This document shows positions 20,418 to 29,524 of a stretch of DNA of 64,000 nucleotides, in pieces. Source of the DNA: TH-plancto1 sp043777375 (lineage in GTDB: Bacteria > Planctomycetota > Planctomycetia > Planctomycetales > Planctomycetaceae). The stretch spans positions 93,417 through 157,416 of the forward strand of contig JAYWHX010000047.1 of NCBI GenBank assembly GCA_043777375.1, in the 5' to 3' direction. The position numbers were made by a program, and so were the translations under genes. The notes under the pieces were generated by a model that saw nothing but the letters and a program-made list of their open reading frames with translations, did no database searches and was not told where the DNA came from. Numbering within the stretch: the stretch's first letter is position 1; the number at the start of each line of letters is the position of its first letter.

Positions 20418-23400
20418 ATGCCTCCCATCACTAAGCTGCTTGTTGCCAATCGGTCCGAAATTGCGATCCGCGTTTTCCGCTCGGCTCATGAACTCGGCAT
20501 CCGTACCGTGGCGATCTATGCCCACGAAGATCGGTATGCACTCCACCGCTTCAAAGCGGACGAGGCTTACCAGATCGGCGTTCCCGGCGAGCCGATCAAG
20601 TCGTACCTGAACATCGACTCGATCATTGCAGCTGCCAAAAAGGCCGGGGCGGACGCGATTCATCCAGGGTATGGGTTCTTGTCCGAGAAGCCCGCGTTTG
20701 CGCAGGCCTGTGCCGATGCCGGGATTATCTTTGTCGGGCCGAAGGTTGCACACCTCGAAGCCCTCGGCGACAAGACAGCTGCCCGCAAGATTGCGATCCT
20801 CGCCAAGGCTCCGATCCTCAGCGGCACTGAAGACGCTCTCACGGACGCCGCCGAAGGGGTCATCGCTGCCAAGAAGCTCGGCTACCCGGTGATCCTCAAG
20901 GCAGCCCACGGCGGCGGCGGACGTGGCATGCGCGTCGTCGAGTCCGAAGACCAGTTCGTTGCCAGCTATGAAACCGCCCGCCGCGAATCACTCACCGCCT
21001 TCGGTAGCCCGGACATCTTCATCGAGAAGTACATCCGTCGCGCCCGACATATCGAGGTCCAACTCCTCGGTGACAAGCACGGGAATCTGGTCCACCTGTT
21101 CGAGCGTGACTGTTCGGTCCAGCGGCGTCACCAGAAGGTCGTCGAACTCGCTCCAGCTCCGAACCTCGACCCGAAGGTTCGCGACGCCCTGTGTCAAGCG
21201 GCGGTCAACATCGGCAAGCAGGTCGGCTACGAGAACGCGGGCACGGTCGAGTTCCTGGTCGATGCCGATACGAATCAATACTTCTTCATTGAGGTGAATC
21301 CCCGTATCCAGGTCGAACACACCGTGACCGAAGAAGTCACCGGTTTCGACATCGTGAAGTCGCAGATTCTGGTCGCCCAAGGGGTCCGCCTTGATGATCC
21401 GGAAATCGACATGACCTCGCAGAGTGTCATCAAGACCAACGGCTTCGCGATCCAGTGCCGCGTCACCACCGAAGATCCCGAGAACAACTTTACGCCCGAT
21501 TACGGCCGCATCGCTCACTACCGGTCGACGGGCGGAATGGGAGTCCGGCTGGATGCGGGGTCTGCCTTCTCGGGTGCTGTGGTGACACCCTACTACGATT
21601 CCTTGATGGTCAAGGTGACCGCCCGAGGACGACGGTTCGTCGACGCGATTTCGCGGATGGAACGCAGCTTGGCCGAGTTCCGTGTGCGCGGCGTGAAGAC
21701 CAATATTCCGTTCCTCACGAACCTGCTCGCTCACCCGATGTTTATCTCGGGACTGTGTACGACCCGCTTCATCGACGACACTCCCGAATTGCGCACGATT
21801 CCGAAGCGACGCGACCGGGCGACCAAGATCCTGTCGTACCTCGGCGATGTGATTGTCAACAAGAACGCTCTGGTGAAGGGGCGACCCGTCGGAAAGCGGG
21901 TGTTGCCCGCTCCGATTCCCAAATCGAACCGCAACGTCGATACCAAAGAACCGCTGCCCACCGGTGCCCGGCAAGTCTTCCTCGATCAAGGCGCGAAAGG
22001 CCTCTCGAAGTGGATTCTCGATCAGAAACAGTTGCTGATCACCGATACGACATTCCGTGACGCCCATCAATCGCTGCTCGCGACCCGGGTCCGGACGTTT
22101 GATCTGCTGCAGATTGCACCGATCTACGCCGAGAAGCTCCCCCAGCTGTTCTCGATGGAGATGTGGGGCGGGGCGACGTTTGATACCACGATGCGGTTTC
22201 TCCGGGAGTGCCCTTGGGACCGACTGGCTGAGATGCGGAAGGCTTGCCCGAACATCCTGTTTCAGATGCTGCTGCGAGCCTCGAACGCGGTCGGCTATAC
22301 GAACTACCCCGACAACATCGTTCGCGAGTTCGTGAAGGAAGCGTTCCAGTGCGGGAACGATGTCTTCCGCGTGTTCGACTGCCTGAACTGGGTGCCGAAC
22401 ATGCAGGTCGCGATGGACGCGGTCTGCAACGCGGGCGGCATTTGCGAAGCGGCCATCTGTTACACCGGCGACATCACCAACCCGCATCGCACCAAGTATG
22501 ACCTCAAGTATTACGTGAACTTGGCCAAAGAGCTGGAGAAGATGGGCGCACACATTCTGGCCATTAAGGACATGGCTGGGCTGTGCAAGCCCGAGGCAGC
22601 TGCCAAGCTGGTCAAGACGTTGAAGCAGGAGATCGGCATTCCGATCCACTTCCACACCCACGACACGAATGGGATTCAAGCGTCGTCGTATCTAAGAGCT
22701 GCCGATGTCGGCGTAGACATTGTCGACTGTGCGATGGCCCCGCTCTCGGGCGGCACGTCCCAGCCGAACCTCAACACGCTGAGCGAGTCGCTGCGGTTCC
22801 AGCCGCGCGACCCCGGCCTCGACACGCGGACGCTCGATGAGGTCGCTGAATACTGGCGGTCGGTCCGGCAGTTCTACACCGCGTTCGAGAGCGATCCGCT
22901 CGCCGGGACTGCGGACTTGTATAACCACGAGATGCCGGGCGGGCAGTACACGAACCTGTTTGAGCAGGCCCGGTCACTGGGTCTGGAAGACCGCTGGAGC
23001 GAGGTCTGCCGCCTGTATGCCGAGGTCAACCAGATGTTCGGCGACATCGTGAAGGTGACCCCGACCTCGAAGTCGGTCGGCGACATGGCACTGTTCATGG
23101 TGGCCAACAACCTCACTTGCCACGAGGTACTCAACGGCACGCGCGAGCTGTCGTTCCCGGAAGGGGTCATCGATCTTATCAGTGGGGCGATGGGCCAACC
23201 GCCGGGCGGATTCCCGCTGCAAGTGCAGAAGCGCATCCTTGGCGATCGCAAGCCATTCACCGGTCGTCCGGGGGCCGAGTTGCCGGATGCCGACTTCGAA
23301 GCGGCGCGTAAGAAGATCGTCGAACTGCTCGCGGGGGAACCGGTCGAGGAACAATGGCTGAAGCGGCACACTCTCTCGTACCTGCTCTACAACAAGGTCT

Positions 23401-23900
23401 ACGAAGGCTACGCCGCCCACCGCCGCAAGTTCTCCGACACCAGCGTCCTGCCCACGCCGAACTTCTTCTACGGCATGCAGCCCGGTGACGAGATCACCCT
23501 CGACATCGAATCGGGCAAGACCCTGTTCATCAAGTTCCTGAACGTCGGCCAGCCGCACCCCGATGGCACGAGAACCGTCTCGTTCGAACTCAACGGCCAA
23601 CCCCGCGACGTGACCATCACCGACACCAGCGCCGCTCCCCAACAAGCCGCCCGCGCGAAAGCCGATCCCGACGACCCCGCCGAAATCGGCGCCACCATGC
23701 CCGGCATGGTCGTCCTCGTCCCGGTCAAATCCGGCGAGCAGGTCACCAAGGGCCAAAAACTCCTCACCCTCGAAGCCATGAAGATGGAGACCTCCCTCTA
23801 CGCCGACCGCGACGGCACCGTCCGCGACGTCCGCGTGAAGCCGGGCGACGCGGTGGAGACCGGGGATCTGCTGCTGACGCTGGAGTTCAAGGCGGAGTGA
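20418..23900 (+). CDS. pyc: Pyruvate carboxylase
   Basis: 1,160 residues, full length for the single-chain biotin enzyme that carboxylates pyruvate to oxaloacetate (anaplerosis, gluconeogenesis). Residues 1 to about 455 form biotin carboxylase: ATP-grasp loop HGGGGRGMR, FIEKYI, EVNPRIQVEHTVTE. The carboxyltransferase (HMGL-like) domain begins near 540 with TDTTFRDAHQS, followed by RVFDCLNW, the lysine of AIKDMAGL, and metal ligands in HFHTHDTNG. The PYC/OADA domain follows, then a Pro/Ala-rich linker and a biotinyl domain with EAMKMET, biotin on Lys1122. The start ATG lies directly before the PPITKLLVANRSEIAIR motif of the family. The upstream Shine-Dalgarno is weak. Monocistronic. No acetyl-CoA regulation can be judged from sequence alone. 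Confidence 0.97.
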   Translation: MPPITKLLVANRSEIAIRVFRSAHELGIRTVAIYAHEDRYALHRFKADEAYQIGVPGEPIKSYLNIDSIIAAAKKAGADAIHPGYGFLSEKPAFAQACADAGIIFVGPKVAHLEALGDKTAARKIAILAKAPILSGTEDALTDAAEGVIAAKKLGYPVILKAAHGGGGRGMRVVESEDQFVASYETARRESLTAFGSPDIFIEKYIRRARHIEVQLLGDKHGNLVHLFERDCSVQRRHQKVVELAPAPNLDPKVRDALCQAAVNIGKQVGYENAGTVEFLVDADTNQYFFIEVNPRIQVEHTVTEEVTGFDIVKSQILVAQGVRLDDPEIDMTSQSVIKTNGFAIQCRVTTEDPENNFTPDYGRIAHYRSTGGMGVRLDAGSAFSGAVVTPYYDSLMVKVTARGRRFVDAISRMERSLAEFRVRGVKTNIPFLTNLLAHPMFISGLCTTRFIDDTPELRTIPKRRDRATKILSYLGDVIVNKNALVKGRPVGKRVLPAPIPKSNRNVDTKEPLPTGARQVFLDQGAKGLSKWILDQKQLLITDTTFRDAHQSLLATRVRTFDLLQIAPIYAEKLPQLFSMEMWGGATFDTTMRFLRECPWDRLAEMRKACPNILFQMLLRASNAVGYTNYPDNIVREFVKEAFQCGNDVFRVFDCLNWVPNMQVAMDAVCNAGGICEAAICYTGDITNPHRTKYDLKYYVNLAKELEKMGAHILAIKDMAGLCKPEAAAKLVKTLKQEIGIPIHFHTHDTNGIQASSYLRAADVGVDIVDCAMAPLSGGTSQPNLNTLSESLRFQPRDPGLDTRTLDEVAEYWRSVRQFYTAFESDPLAGTADLYNHEMPGGQYTNLFEQARSLGLEDRWSEVCRLYAEVNQMFGDIVKVTPTSKSVGDMALFMVANNLTCHEVLNGTRELSFPEGVIDLISGAMGQPPGGFPLQVQKRILGDRKPFTGRPGAELPDADFEAARKKIVELLAGEPVEEQWLKRHTLSYLLYNKVYEGYAAHRRKFSDTSVLPTPNFFYGMQPGDEITLDIESGKTLFIKFLNVGQPHPDGTRTVSFELNGQPRDVTITDTSAAPQQAARAKADPDDPAEIGATMPGMVVLVPVKSGEQVTKGQKLLTLEAMKMETSLYADRDGTVRDVRVKPGDAVETGDLLLTLEFKAE

Positions 23901-23907
23901 GTGTCGC

Positions 23908-23924
23908 CTTTCGCTCCGCGAAAG
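23908..23924 (+). terminator. Short hairpin after pyruvate carboxylase
   Basis: Perfect 7-bp stem CTTTCGC/GCGAAAG with a TCC loop, eight bases past the stop codon. No T-run follows, so it is a possible rather than a convincing terminator. Confidence 0.35.
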
Positions 23925-23960
23925 AGCGTCGCGGAAGTGTTGGCGTACGCTTTCACTCAG

Positions 23961-24150
23961 TCCCAAACTTCGGGTTGGGACTGCATATCCTCGAAGCTCC
24001 GCTTCGTCGCTAGTGGGCTGGACTCTGACTCATCCAATCACCGTGAACCAGAAACGTCAGGATGACCCGAGAGTGAGAGTTGTGGGTGGCTCGCCGAAGC
24101 GGAGCTTCGAGGATAGGCATTCCCAAGCCAAGGAGCTTGGGAACGAGTTT
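23961..24150. repeat. Pair of inverted REP-like elements
   Basis: Two similar elements of about 50 bp face each other. Left copy 23961-24006 combines a small hairpin (TCCCAA...TTGGGA) with a segment at 23986-24006 that is perfectly complementary over 21 bp to 24095-24115. In the right copy this is followed by its own hairpin CCCAAGC...GCTTGGG (24122-24141). About 88 bp separate the perfect arms. The pattern (hairpin plus shared palindromic arm, inverted pair between genes) is that of a REP/BIME. It lies between the convergent 3' ends of pyc and the TIR gene. Confidence 0.75.
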
Positions 24151-24176
24151 CAAGGGCTTTTCATCACTAGCGTTAG

Positions 24177-25568
24177 CTACGTCTCCAAGGCTTTCTTGAT
24201 CTCCATGCAAATCTCTTTCCATGCCTGATCTCGTCTATCCAGTTTCATCCCAGCAATCTTCTGCTTGATGGGGTAAACAGCTTGAAGGTTTTCAAGGCGA
24301 GTCGACTCCCATGCGCAATCCCGCAGGAGTGCCCATAGTATTCGCACTCCTCCTTCCTTCGCTTTCTTCAAGAGTGGCCCAAGTTCATTGTCGTGAATGA
24401 AGTCCGATGCGAGAAATGCTGGCGAAACCAACAATACTGCAACACTCGCATTTGCGATTGCCTTTTCAATCTCCGAATAGCAATGCGAGCCCGGGGTGAG
24501 TTGATTGTCGGCCCAGGCAGTGAATGCGCCTACTCGAACATGTGGCTTCAAATGCTCCAGCAACTCACCTAGGAATTTCTTGTCCTTGTGCGAGTAGCTG
24601 ATGAAGACCGATTTTTGTGATTCCATTACTGATTCTTTCTTTGTCGAAAGCTCTCGATTCTGGGTCTCTTCGATATTTAGTATTGCATCGATCAGCGAGA
24701 CCGACGCCCTCGCGAGGTCATCAATTGTCGAGTAGTACGATTCTGGGTTTCCGTACTCGTGGTCTATTCCGTCGCCAACCAAATTCTTGAGGAAAACGAC
24801 TGGCAACCGAGGAAATAGTCCGGCTCCTTGAAGTTGGAATGAAGCTTGGCGGATCACTGCGTATCGGTCTGCTTGCAGAGATGTGCCATTTGGTCGCTGC
24901 CATGCCATTTCGAATAGAGCGTCGACCCAAAACCACTCGCTAATCTCTTTATGGAATCCTTGCGGCCAGTTCTTCCAGATAACCTTGCTGACAGTTCCTG
25001 GCAACCCATACATTACGCCACATGCTTCGATTGCAAGTTCTCGGAGTTCAGGGCCAGCTTCAGGGCGACTTTCGTGCATCGAGGCTGACCTAATATAGGT
25101 CGTGTGATATCTTGAAAGCCCATATTGAAATGCAAATGCGTCCCCGGCGGAATTCGACATCGGGTTGCCATTCACGTTACCCATTGGAAAATCCGAGAAC
25201 AATGGGTGTCCCTGCTTGTCACAAAGTTGACCAAACTCCCGATCAATTCCCGGACCGCTTGAATGGAATCCATTTTGATGTGGATTATCGACTGCGTCTT
25301 CTGAATCTTGCCTACCAGGGATTCGCGACTGATGGAGAGTAACTCGACGAGGACGGCACTTGTTGACGATCTCTTGAAATTGGCTTTGAATCCGAATCAG
25401 TTTCTCCTTCCATTGATAAGTTGGGGTAGATTCGTGAGGAAGATACCACGGTAGCCTGCGTCTCGCAGCAACGAAGTACTCAGTCCCGAATGGAAGGTTG
25501 GTTCCATCCTTCAAAGCCGGAAAGTCAGAGTTAGAGTGCATTTTGGCTGATGTCGCTGTCACTTGCAT
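24177..25568 (-). CDS. TIR-domain protein with unrecognised N-terminal region
   Basis: 463 residues from ATG 25568; the start is uncertain (in-frame TTG 25622 and ATG 25541 are alternatives). Residues 320-463 form a bacterial TIR domain: SVFISYSHKDKKFLGELL, WADNQLTPG, SEIEKAIANASVAVLLVSP, and SDFIHDNELGPLL, whose Glu395 sits at the position of the catalytic glutamate in NADase TIR domains. The first 300 residues match no family I know and carry no obvious transmembrane segment. An internal ATG at 24623, just before the TIR domain, could give a separate TIR polypeptide. The gene is visibly AT-richer than its neighbours and is bounded by a REP-like pair and a repeat/transposase cluster, which suggests horizontal acquisition. 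NAD-cleaving anti-phage or stress function is inferred from family knowledge only; no partner gene of a known TIR defence system is adjacent. Confidence 0.75.
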   Translation of the reverse strand: MQVTATSAKMHSNSDFPALKDGTNLPFGTEYFVAARRRLPWYLPHESTPTYQWKEKLIRIQSQFQEIVNKCRPRRVTLHQSRIPGRQDSEDAVDNPHQNGFHSSGPGIDREFGQLCDKQGHPLFSDFPMGNVNGNPMSNSAGDAFAFQYGLSRYHTTYIRSASMHESRPEAGPELRELAIEACGVMYGLPGTVSKVIWKNWPQGFHKEISEWFWVDALFEMAWQRPNGTSLQADRYAVIRQASFQLQGAGLFPRLPVVFLKNLVGDGIDHEYGNPESYYSTIDDLARASVSLIDAILNIEETQNRELSTKKESVMESQKSVFISYSHKDKKFLGELLEHLKPHVRVGAFTAWADNQLTPGSHCYSEIEKAIANASVAVLLVSPAFLASDFIHDNELGPLLKKAKEGGVRILWALLRDCAWESTRLENLQAVYPIKQKIAGMKLDRRDQAWKEICMEIKKALET

Positions 25569-25651
25569 CCTCTTGACGTATTGGCAGAACCGATACCGAA
25601 AGATTATCAATCGTCGTGGCAAACGTCTCGTCTGCTTGGATCATTCCGAAT

Positions 25652-26036
25652 CGTCCCGAGGGGACAACGACATATCAGCCCAGGGCAAAGCGTTGCGGCT
25701 AAAGCCGAGTAGCGCCGCCCTGCATATACGAGGTACGAGACGGTTTCAAGCCCTGAAAGGACAGTACAGGGTTGTACTCCGGCGGGTTGTTTCGCCCTTG
25801 CAGGGCTAGGATCTCAATGGGGAATCGTGACCCTGGGCGGCGCTCCCTGTAGTCGCTCTTCCCTGGGTTTGAGGCGCGAAATGGTTGAAGCCCTGTAAGG
25901 GCGGCACAACGTTGCACCACGGGCGAGTTGTTACGCCCTTTCAGGGCTGGGTAGTTATCGGGGTTTGTGAACCTGGGGCGGCGCTCCCGTTGGTCGCTTT
26001 GCCCCAGGCTGGATTGTGGTTGCCCTTTCAGGGCGG
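25652..26036. repeat. Composite palindromic repeat unit 1 (degenerate)
   Basis: First of three related units. It opens with a variant of CGCCCCGAAGGGGCAACGAC, then an A arm (CAGCCCAGGGC...), then two B pairs (AAGCCCTGAAAGG / GCCCTTTCAGGGCT types), each followed by an A' arm (CCTGGGCGGCGCTCCC...), and ends in CCCTTTCAGGGCGG. It has diverged more than units 2 and 3 and carries an extra B-A' block. Noncoding; the open frames here are by-products of its G+C content. Confidence 0.75.
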
Positions 26037-26058
26037 CAGGCACGTTGGACCAGTGAGC

Positions 26059-26175
26059 GGGGGACGTCAAGTCCCCCGTGCCGGAGCGAGCGTGGCGTGA
26101 CACCGCCGGGGCTCTGGAGATCAGGTGCGGCTGTGAGATCACTTCCCGCTTGGCACCCCCGTCTGACGTCGGGGG
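26059..26175. repeat. Two short G/C-run hairpins between REP units
   Basis: GGGGGAC-GTCAA-GTCCCCC at 26059-26077, and CCCCCGTCTGACGTCGGGGG at 26156-26175 followed by CTCGC. The second has a close relative inside ileS (60555-60574, also followed by CTCGC), so this is a dispersed repeat family rather than a local terminator. Confidence 0.6.
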
Positions 26176-26231
26176 CTCGCGACTGACGGTTGGGAATCGA
26201 TCAATTTGAATTCTGCGGACCGTGTCCGAAA

Positions 26232-26474
26232 CGCCCCGAAGGGGCAACGACATACCAGCCCAGGGCAGAGCGGAGCGGCGAGAGCCGCGAAGCGCCGCCC
26301 TGGGTTTGGGAGACGAGAGGGGTTCAAGCCCTGAAAGGGCGACACACGGTCGTGCGCCCGGCGGTTTGTTTCGCCCTTTCAGGGCTGGGATCAAAATCGG
26401 TATCCCGTAACCCAGGGCGGCGCTCCCTGCGGTCGCTCTGCCCTGGGCTGGTTTGTGGCTGCCCCTTCGGGGCG
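26232..26474. repeat. Composite palindromic repeat unit 2
   Basis: 243-bp element with A-B-B'-A' arrangement. Termini CGCCCCGAAGGGGC and GCCCCTTCGGGGCG are exact inverted repeats and each is itself palindromic. The internal arms CCAGCCCAGGGCAGAGCG and its mirror near 26425-26455, plus CAAGCCCTGAAAGGGCG and CGCCCTTTCAGGGCTGGG, can fold into a large cruciform. Closely similar to unit 3. Confidence 0.8.
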
Positions 26475-26567
26475 TGAGGCATTTAGCGTGATTGGGCTTG
26501 GTTGAGTGGCGCGATGCTCTCGGTGAATGCGAATCGGCAACCGGAGACTGGGTAACCACCTCCTCTC

Positions 26568-26812
26568 CGCCCCGAAGGGGCAACGACAGACCAGCCCAGG
26601 GCAGAGCGGAGCGGAGCGGCGAATGCCGCGAAGCGCCGCCCTGGGTTTGATGCGCCGAGGAGACCCAAGCCCTGAAAGGGCGGTACAGGGTTGCACGACA
26701 ACGAGTTGTTTCGCCCTTTCAGGGCTGCGACCTCAATCGGGTTCGTGACCCAGGGCGACGCTCCCTGCGGTCGCTCTGCCCTGGGCTGGTCAGTGGCTGC
26801 CCCTTCGGGGCG
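26568..26812. repeat. Composite palindromic repeat unit 3
   Basis: 245-bp element with the same A-B-B'-A' plan and the same termini as unit 2. It lies about 160 bp upstream of the Y1 transposase start. A half unit follows the transposase, so the transposase is bracketed by members of this family. Confidence 0.8.
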
Positions 26813-26971
26813 GAAGAGACTATCTGTGAGAGTCGCGTGAACATCCTCCGGGCCAATACCTGTAGCGACACATCTTGGAATCATCTGGCTGCAAATCGAT
26901 CCGAATCGGGTTACGATCCGATGAACACCTCCCTCACTCCTCTTTCGGCGACTCAATCCAAGGCTTTCCCC

Positions 26972-27424
26972 ATGTCCCAGTCGCTCGTGAAGAATCTGGT
27001 GCATCTGGTCTACAGCACCAAACACCGCTTGCCACTTATTCCGCAGGCCCACCAAGCCGACCTGTTCAAGTACCAGGCAGGCATCTTTCGGGAATGGGAC
27101 AGCCCGGCCTTAATCATCGGCGGCGTCGAGGATCATGTGCATGCCCTGTTCTCACTGTCGAAGAACCATCCCCTCAAAAGGATCGTCGAGGAGGTCAAGA
27201 AGGGGAGTTCGAAATGGATGAAGGCGGAAGGACCGCGTATCGCTGAGTTCATTTGGCAAGCCGGTTACGCAGCTTTCTCGGTCAGCCAATCGAATACGGC
27301 AGAAGTCACTCACTACATTGAGAACCAGGTCGAGCACCACCGGAAGATGACCTTCCAAGACGAGCTGCGAGCATTGTTCGAACGACACGCCATCGAGTTC
27401 GATGAGCGGTATGTTTGGGATTGA
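26972..27424 (+). CDS. IS200-like Y1 transposase (REP-associated, RAYT-type)
   Basis: 150 residues from the ATG at 26972 (MSQSLVKNLVHLVYSTKHRL); an in-frame upstream ATG at 26837 would add 45 residues unlike the family. HUH single-strand endonuclease fold: GGVEDHVHALFSL supplies the HxH metal ligands, and HYIENQVEHHRKMTFQDEL supplies the catalytic Tyr on the last helix. Family knowledge: Y1 enzymes cut at foot-of-hairpin sequences through a 5'-phosphotyrosine link, and stand-alone members next to palindromic repeats act as REP transposases. Three A-B-B'-A' units precede the gene and a half unit (27461-27535) follows it, which fits a REPtron. It appears intact. Confidence 0.9.
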   Translation: MSQSLVKNLVHLVYSTKHRLPLIPQAHQADLFKYQAGIFREWDSPALIIGGVEDHVHALFSLSKNHPLKRIVEEVKKGSSKWMKAEGPRIAEFIWQAGYAAFSVSQSNTAEVTHYIENQVEHHRKMTFQDELRALFERHAIEFDERYVWD

Positions 27425-27460
27425 ACTCGTGTCGCGGGCGATCAGTATTGGCACCTGATA

Positions 27461-27535
27461 CGCCCCGCAGGGGCAACGACAGATCAGCTCAGAGCGAAGC
27501 GGCGAGAGCCGCGCAGCGCCGCTATGGGCTGGGGT
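27461..27535. repeat. Half repeat unit downstream of the transposase
   Basis: Starts CGCCCCGCAGGGGCAACGAC and continues through an A arm (GAGCGAAGCGGCGAGAGCCG) to GGGCTGGGG, like the left half of units 2 and 3 but without B and A'. It closes the repeat bracket around the transposase. The remaining stretch to 27720 holds nothing I can support. Confidence 0.7.
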
Positions 27536-27720
27536 CATGCTGCAAACCGCAACCCAAGGGGAGTGGACGCGACGATGCTTGGAGCGTCTGTGATGTTTTC
27601 CGACCGGAGGTTCCAGAGAGAACCACCTGCCATTCAAACCCTCGTCCTTTTGCCCCTCGCTTGGCATCCAAACCACTGTCCGGGTCACCCTGCACTTGTT
27701 GACGCGGCGGGCCACCGGAA

Positions 27721-29331
27721 TCAGGCCGAGCGCAGGTTGCCCCAGTCTTCGACCTTGGCTTTGGCGTTGTTCTCCTCGCAGAACTTCTGCACCCACGAGA
27801 TCAGGGAGTAACTGCGACCGGTGACATCGGCGGCGTTTTGGGCTTCGACATTCAGACGCAGTAGCGGCTCGTTGTTCGAGGCACGCACATTCATCCACCA
27901 CTTCGGCGTGTAGCCATCGGCCACGGTGCGATAGGTCGCGCCGGTCGGGTCGTTCTGGGTATCGATCAGGAACAGATCATCGACCGTCTTGAACTTCGGC
28001 GACCGGGGATGGAACACGCCGACACCATCCAGCGTAAAGACGTATGCATCCGCAGCTGGGTCGTTGTACTGCTTTAGCAAGGCGTCGATGATCTGCTTGC
28101 TGGTCTTCTTCCAATCGCCGCTTTCAATCCGCAGGTTGACCTCACCGCTGGACGGCCACGGAGCGAGCGAACCCAACAGTTCCGAACAGCTCTGCCCCGA
28201 GGTCAGCAGCATGTCCCAGAAGTCGACCATCGAGAACAGCCCTGAATCAAGGCCATACGATTCCGGGAAGTTGTAGTGCGCCGAAGACTCGCCCCCGAAC
28301 GCGGCGTCAGTTTTTGCCAGAGCCACCTTGAGCGCATCCTGCCCCACGCGACTGACCACCGGACGCCCGCCCGCCTTGCGAACTGTCTCGACGACCAGCC
28401 ACGACGAGACAGCCGAGTAGACGACAGCGGGGAGTTTCTTCCCAGCTGCGGTCGCCTTCTGAATGGCGTTCTGTCCCAGCGCCGCCAGCAGCAGCGAACC
28501 GGAAACGAACTGACCCCACTCATCCACCATGAAGACCCGGTCCGCGTCGCCATCGAACGCAGCTCCAAACTTGGACCCGAGTTCGACAACCGTTTGTTGC
28601 AGCAGCTTGACCGCTCCCGGCAGCCCCGGATTCGACGGGCGAGTAGGGAACGTCCCGTCGATTCGCTCGGCCACCGCATGCACCTCGACGCTCGATTTGT
28701 GCGCTGCCAAAGCCTGCTTCAGCAGTGGCACGAACAGCCCACCGACGCCGTTCCCCGGATCGAGCACGATCTTGCCGGTGGCTTTCGACAGCTGCTTTGA
28801 TCGAGTGCAGGCCGCCTCGACAAACTTCTCCTGCAGCCGCAGATTCGGTCCGCTGGCAAACGGTGTACACGCAGGAGCTGCAGCTGCGCCTTCTGCCGGG
28901 GCGGCGTTAAAGATCGCCGAGAGGTGGGCCAGCGGGCTGATCATGTCGAGCGCCCCCGTCGCGGTGTTCAGCAGGACCGACTTGATTCCGTTGTACTCGG
29001 GCGGGTTGTGGCTGGCAGTGACCATCGCTCCCGCGATCGCCCCGTTCAGCTGCTCCCCGACACCCCATTGAACCATGTCGCTGGTGGCCAGCCCGCACGG
29101 CATGGGGACTCCGCCCGCTGCGGCGATCCCCTGCACGAGGGCGGCGTACAGTGACGGAGACGAGACTCGTCCATCGCGTCCAACGATGATGCGAGGCTGG
29201 GCGATGCCGGTCGCCTGAACCACATGCTGGACTATGCATTGGCCAACGAACCAGGCGAGTTCCTCGTTGATCTGGTTCGGGTAAACGCCGCGGACATCGG
29301 CCTTGCGTTGTATCAGCGAGCGGTCAAACAT
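27721..29331 (-). CDS. Phosphomannomutase/phosphoglucomutase (alpha-D-phosphohexomutase family)
   Basis: 536 residues from ATG 29331 (MFDRSLIQRKADVRGVYPNQ). It interconverts hexose 1- and 6-phosphates for sugar-nucleotide and envelope polysaccharide synthesis. All four family sites are present: R-x-x-D-V-RG-Y at the N-terminus, phosphoserine loop TASHNPPEYNG with Ser107, metal loop DGDADR (260-265), and sugar loop FGGESSAHYNF (about 345-355). The C-terminal phosphate-binding domain contains VRASNNEPLLRLNVEA. It is longer than the usual 450-470 residues, mainly through an Ala-rich insertion near 142-160. The GE-S-AHY form of the sugar loop resembles phosphomannomutase/PGM enzymes more than GlmM. 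An open extension upstream to 29769 lacks family similarity and is excluded. Confidence 0.92.
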   Translation of the reverse strand: MFDRSLIQRKADVRGVYPNQINEELAWFVGQCIVQHVVQATGIAQPRIIVGRDGRVSSPSLYAALVQGIAAAGGVPMPCGLATSDMVQWGVGEQLNGAIAGAMVTASHNPPEYNGIKSVLLNTATGALDMISPLAHLSAIFNAAPAEGAAAAPACTPFASGPNLRLQEKFVEAACTRSKQLSKATGKIVLDPGNGVGGLFVPLLKQALAAHKSSVEVHAVAERIDGTFPTRPSNPGLPGAVKLLQQTVVELGSKFGAAFDGDADRVFMVDEWGQFVSGSLLLAALGQNAIQKATAAGKKLPAVVYSAVSSWLVVETVRKAGGRPVVSRVGQDALKVALAKTDAAFGGESSAHYNFPESYGLDSGLFSMVDFWDMLLTSGQSCSELLGSLAPWPSSGEVNLRIESGDWKKTSKQIIDALLKQYNDPAADAYVFTLDGVGVFHPRSPKFKTVDDLFLIDTQNDPTGATYRTVADGYTPKWWMNVRASNNEPLLRLNVEAQNAADVTGRSYSLISWVQKFCEENNAKAKVEDWGNLRSA

Positions 29332-29524
29332 GGTGTGATTCTCCGGTGTGTGAGGACTTTTGAACGGGCGATTCCGCTCTGAAAGTCGATGAACAAACGG
29401 AGTTTTGCGAATTCGGCTCTGGACTGCTACTGCGGTTGTGAGACAATTGGTTAAATGGATCGTGATGAACATGGGCAGGCCGTTGTGCCGCGCCCCGTTC
29501 GAGGCGATCCCCTGGAGGTGTCTG

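Noticed and set aside
20988..23966. Long open frames on the strand opposite pyruvate carboxylase (563 and 330 codons)
   Set aside because: They lie antisense to a complete, well-conserved enzyme and their sequences show no domain; a G+C-rich codon bias leaves such frames open.
25699..27055. Several 190-290 codon open frames across the repeat units near the transposase
   Set aside because: They translate repeated palindromes (PEGAATDQPRAERPQGA-type peptides) in both directions and have no ribosome-binding sites.
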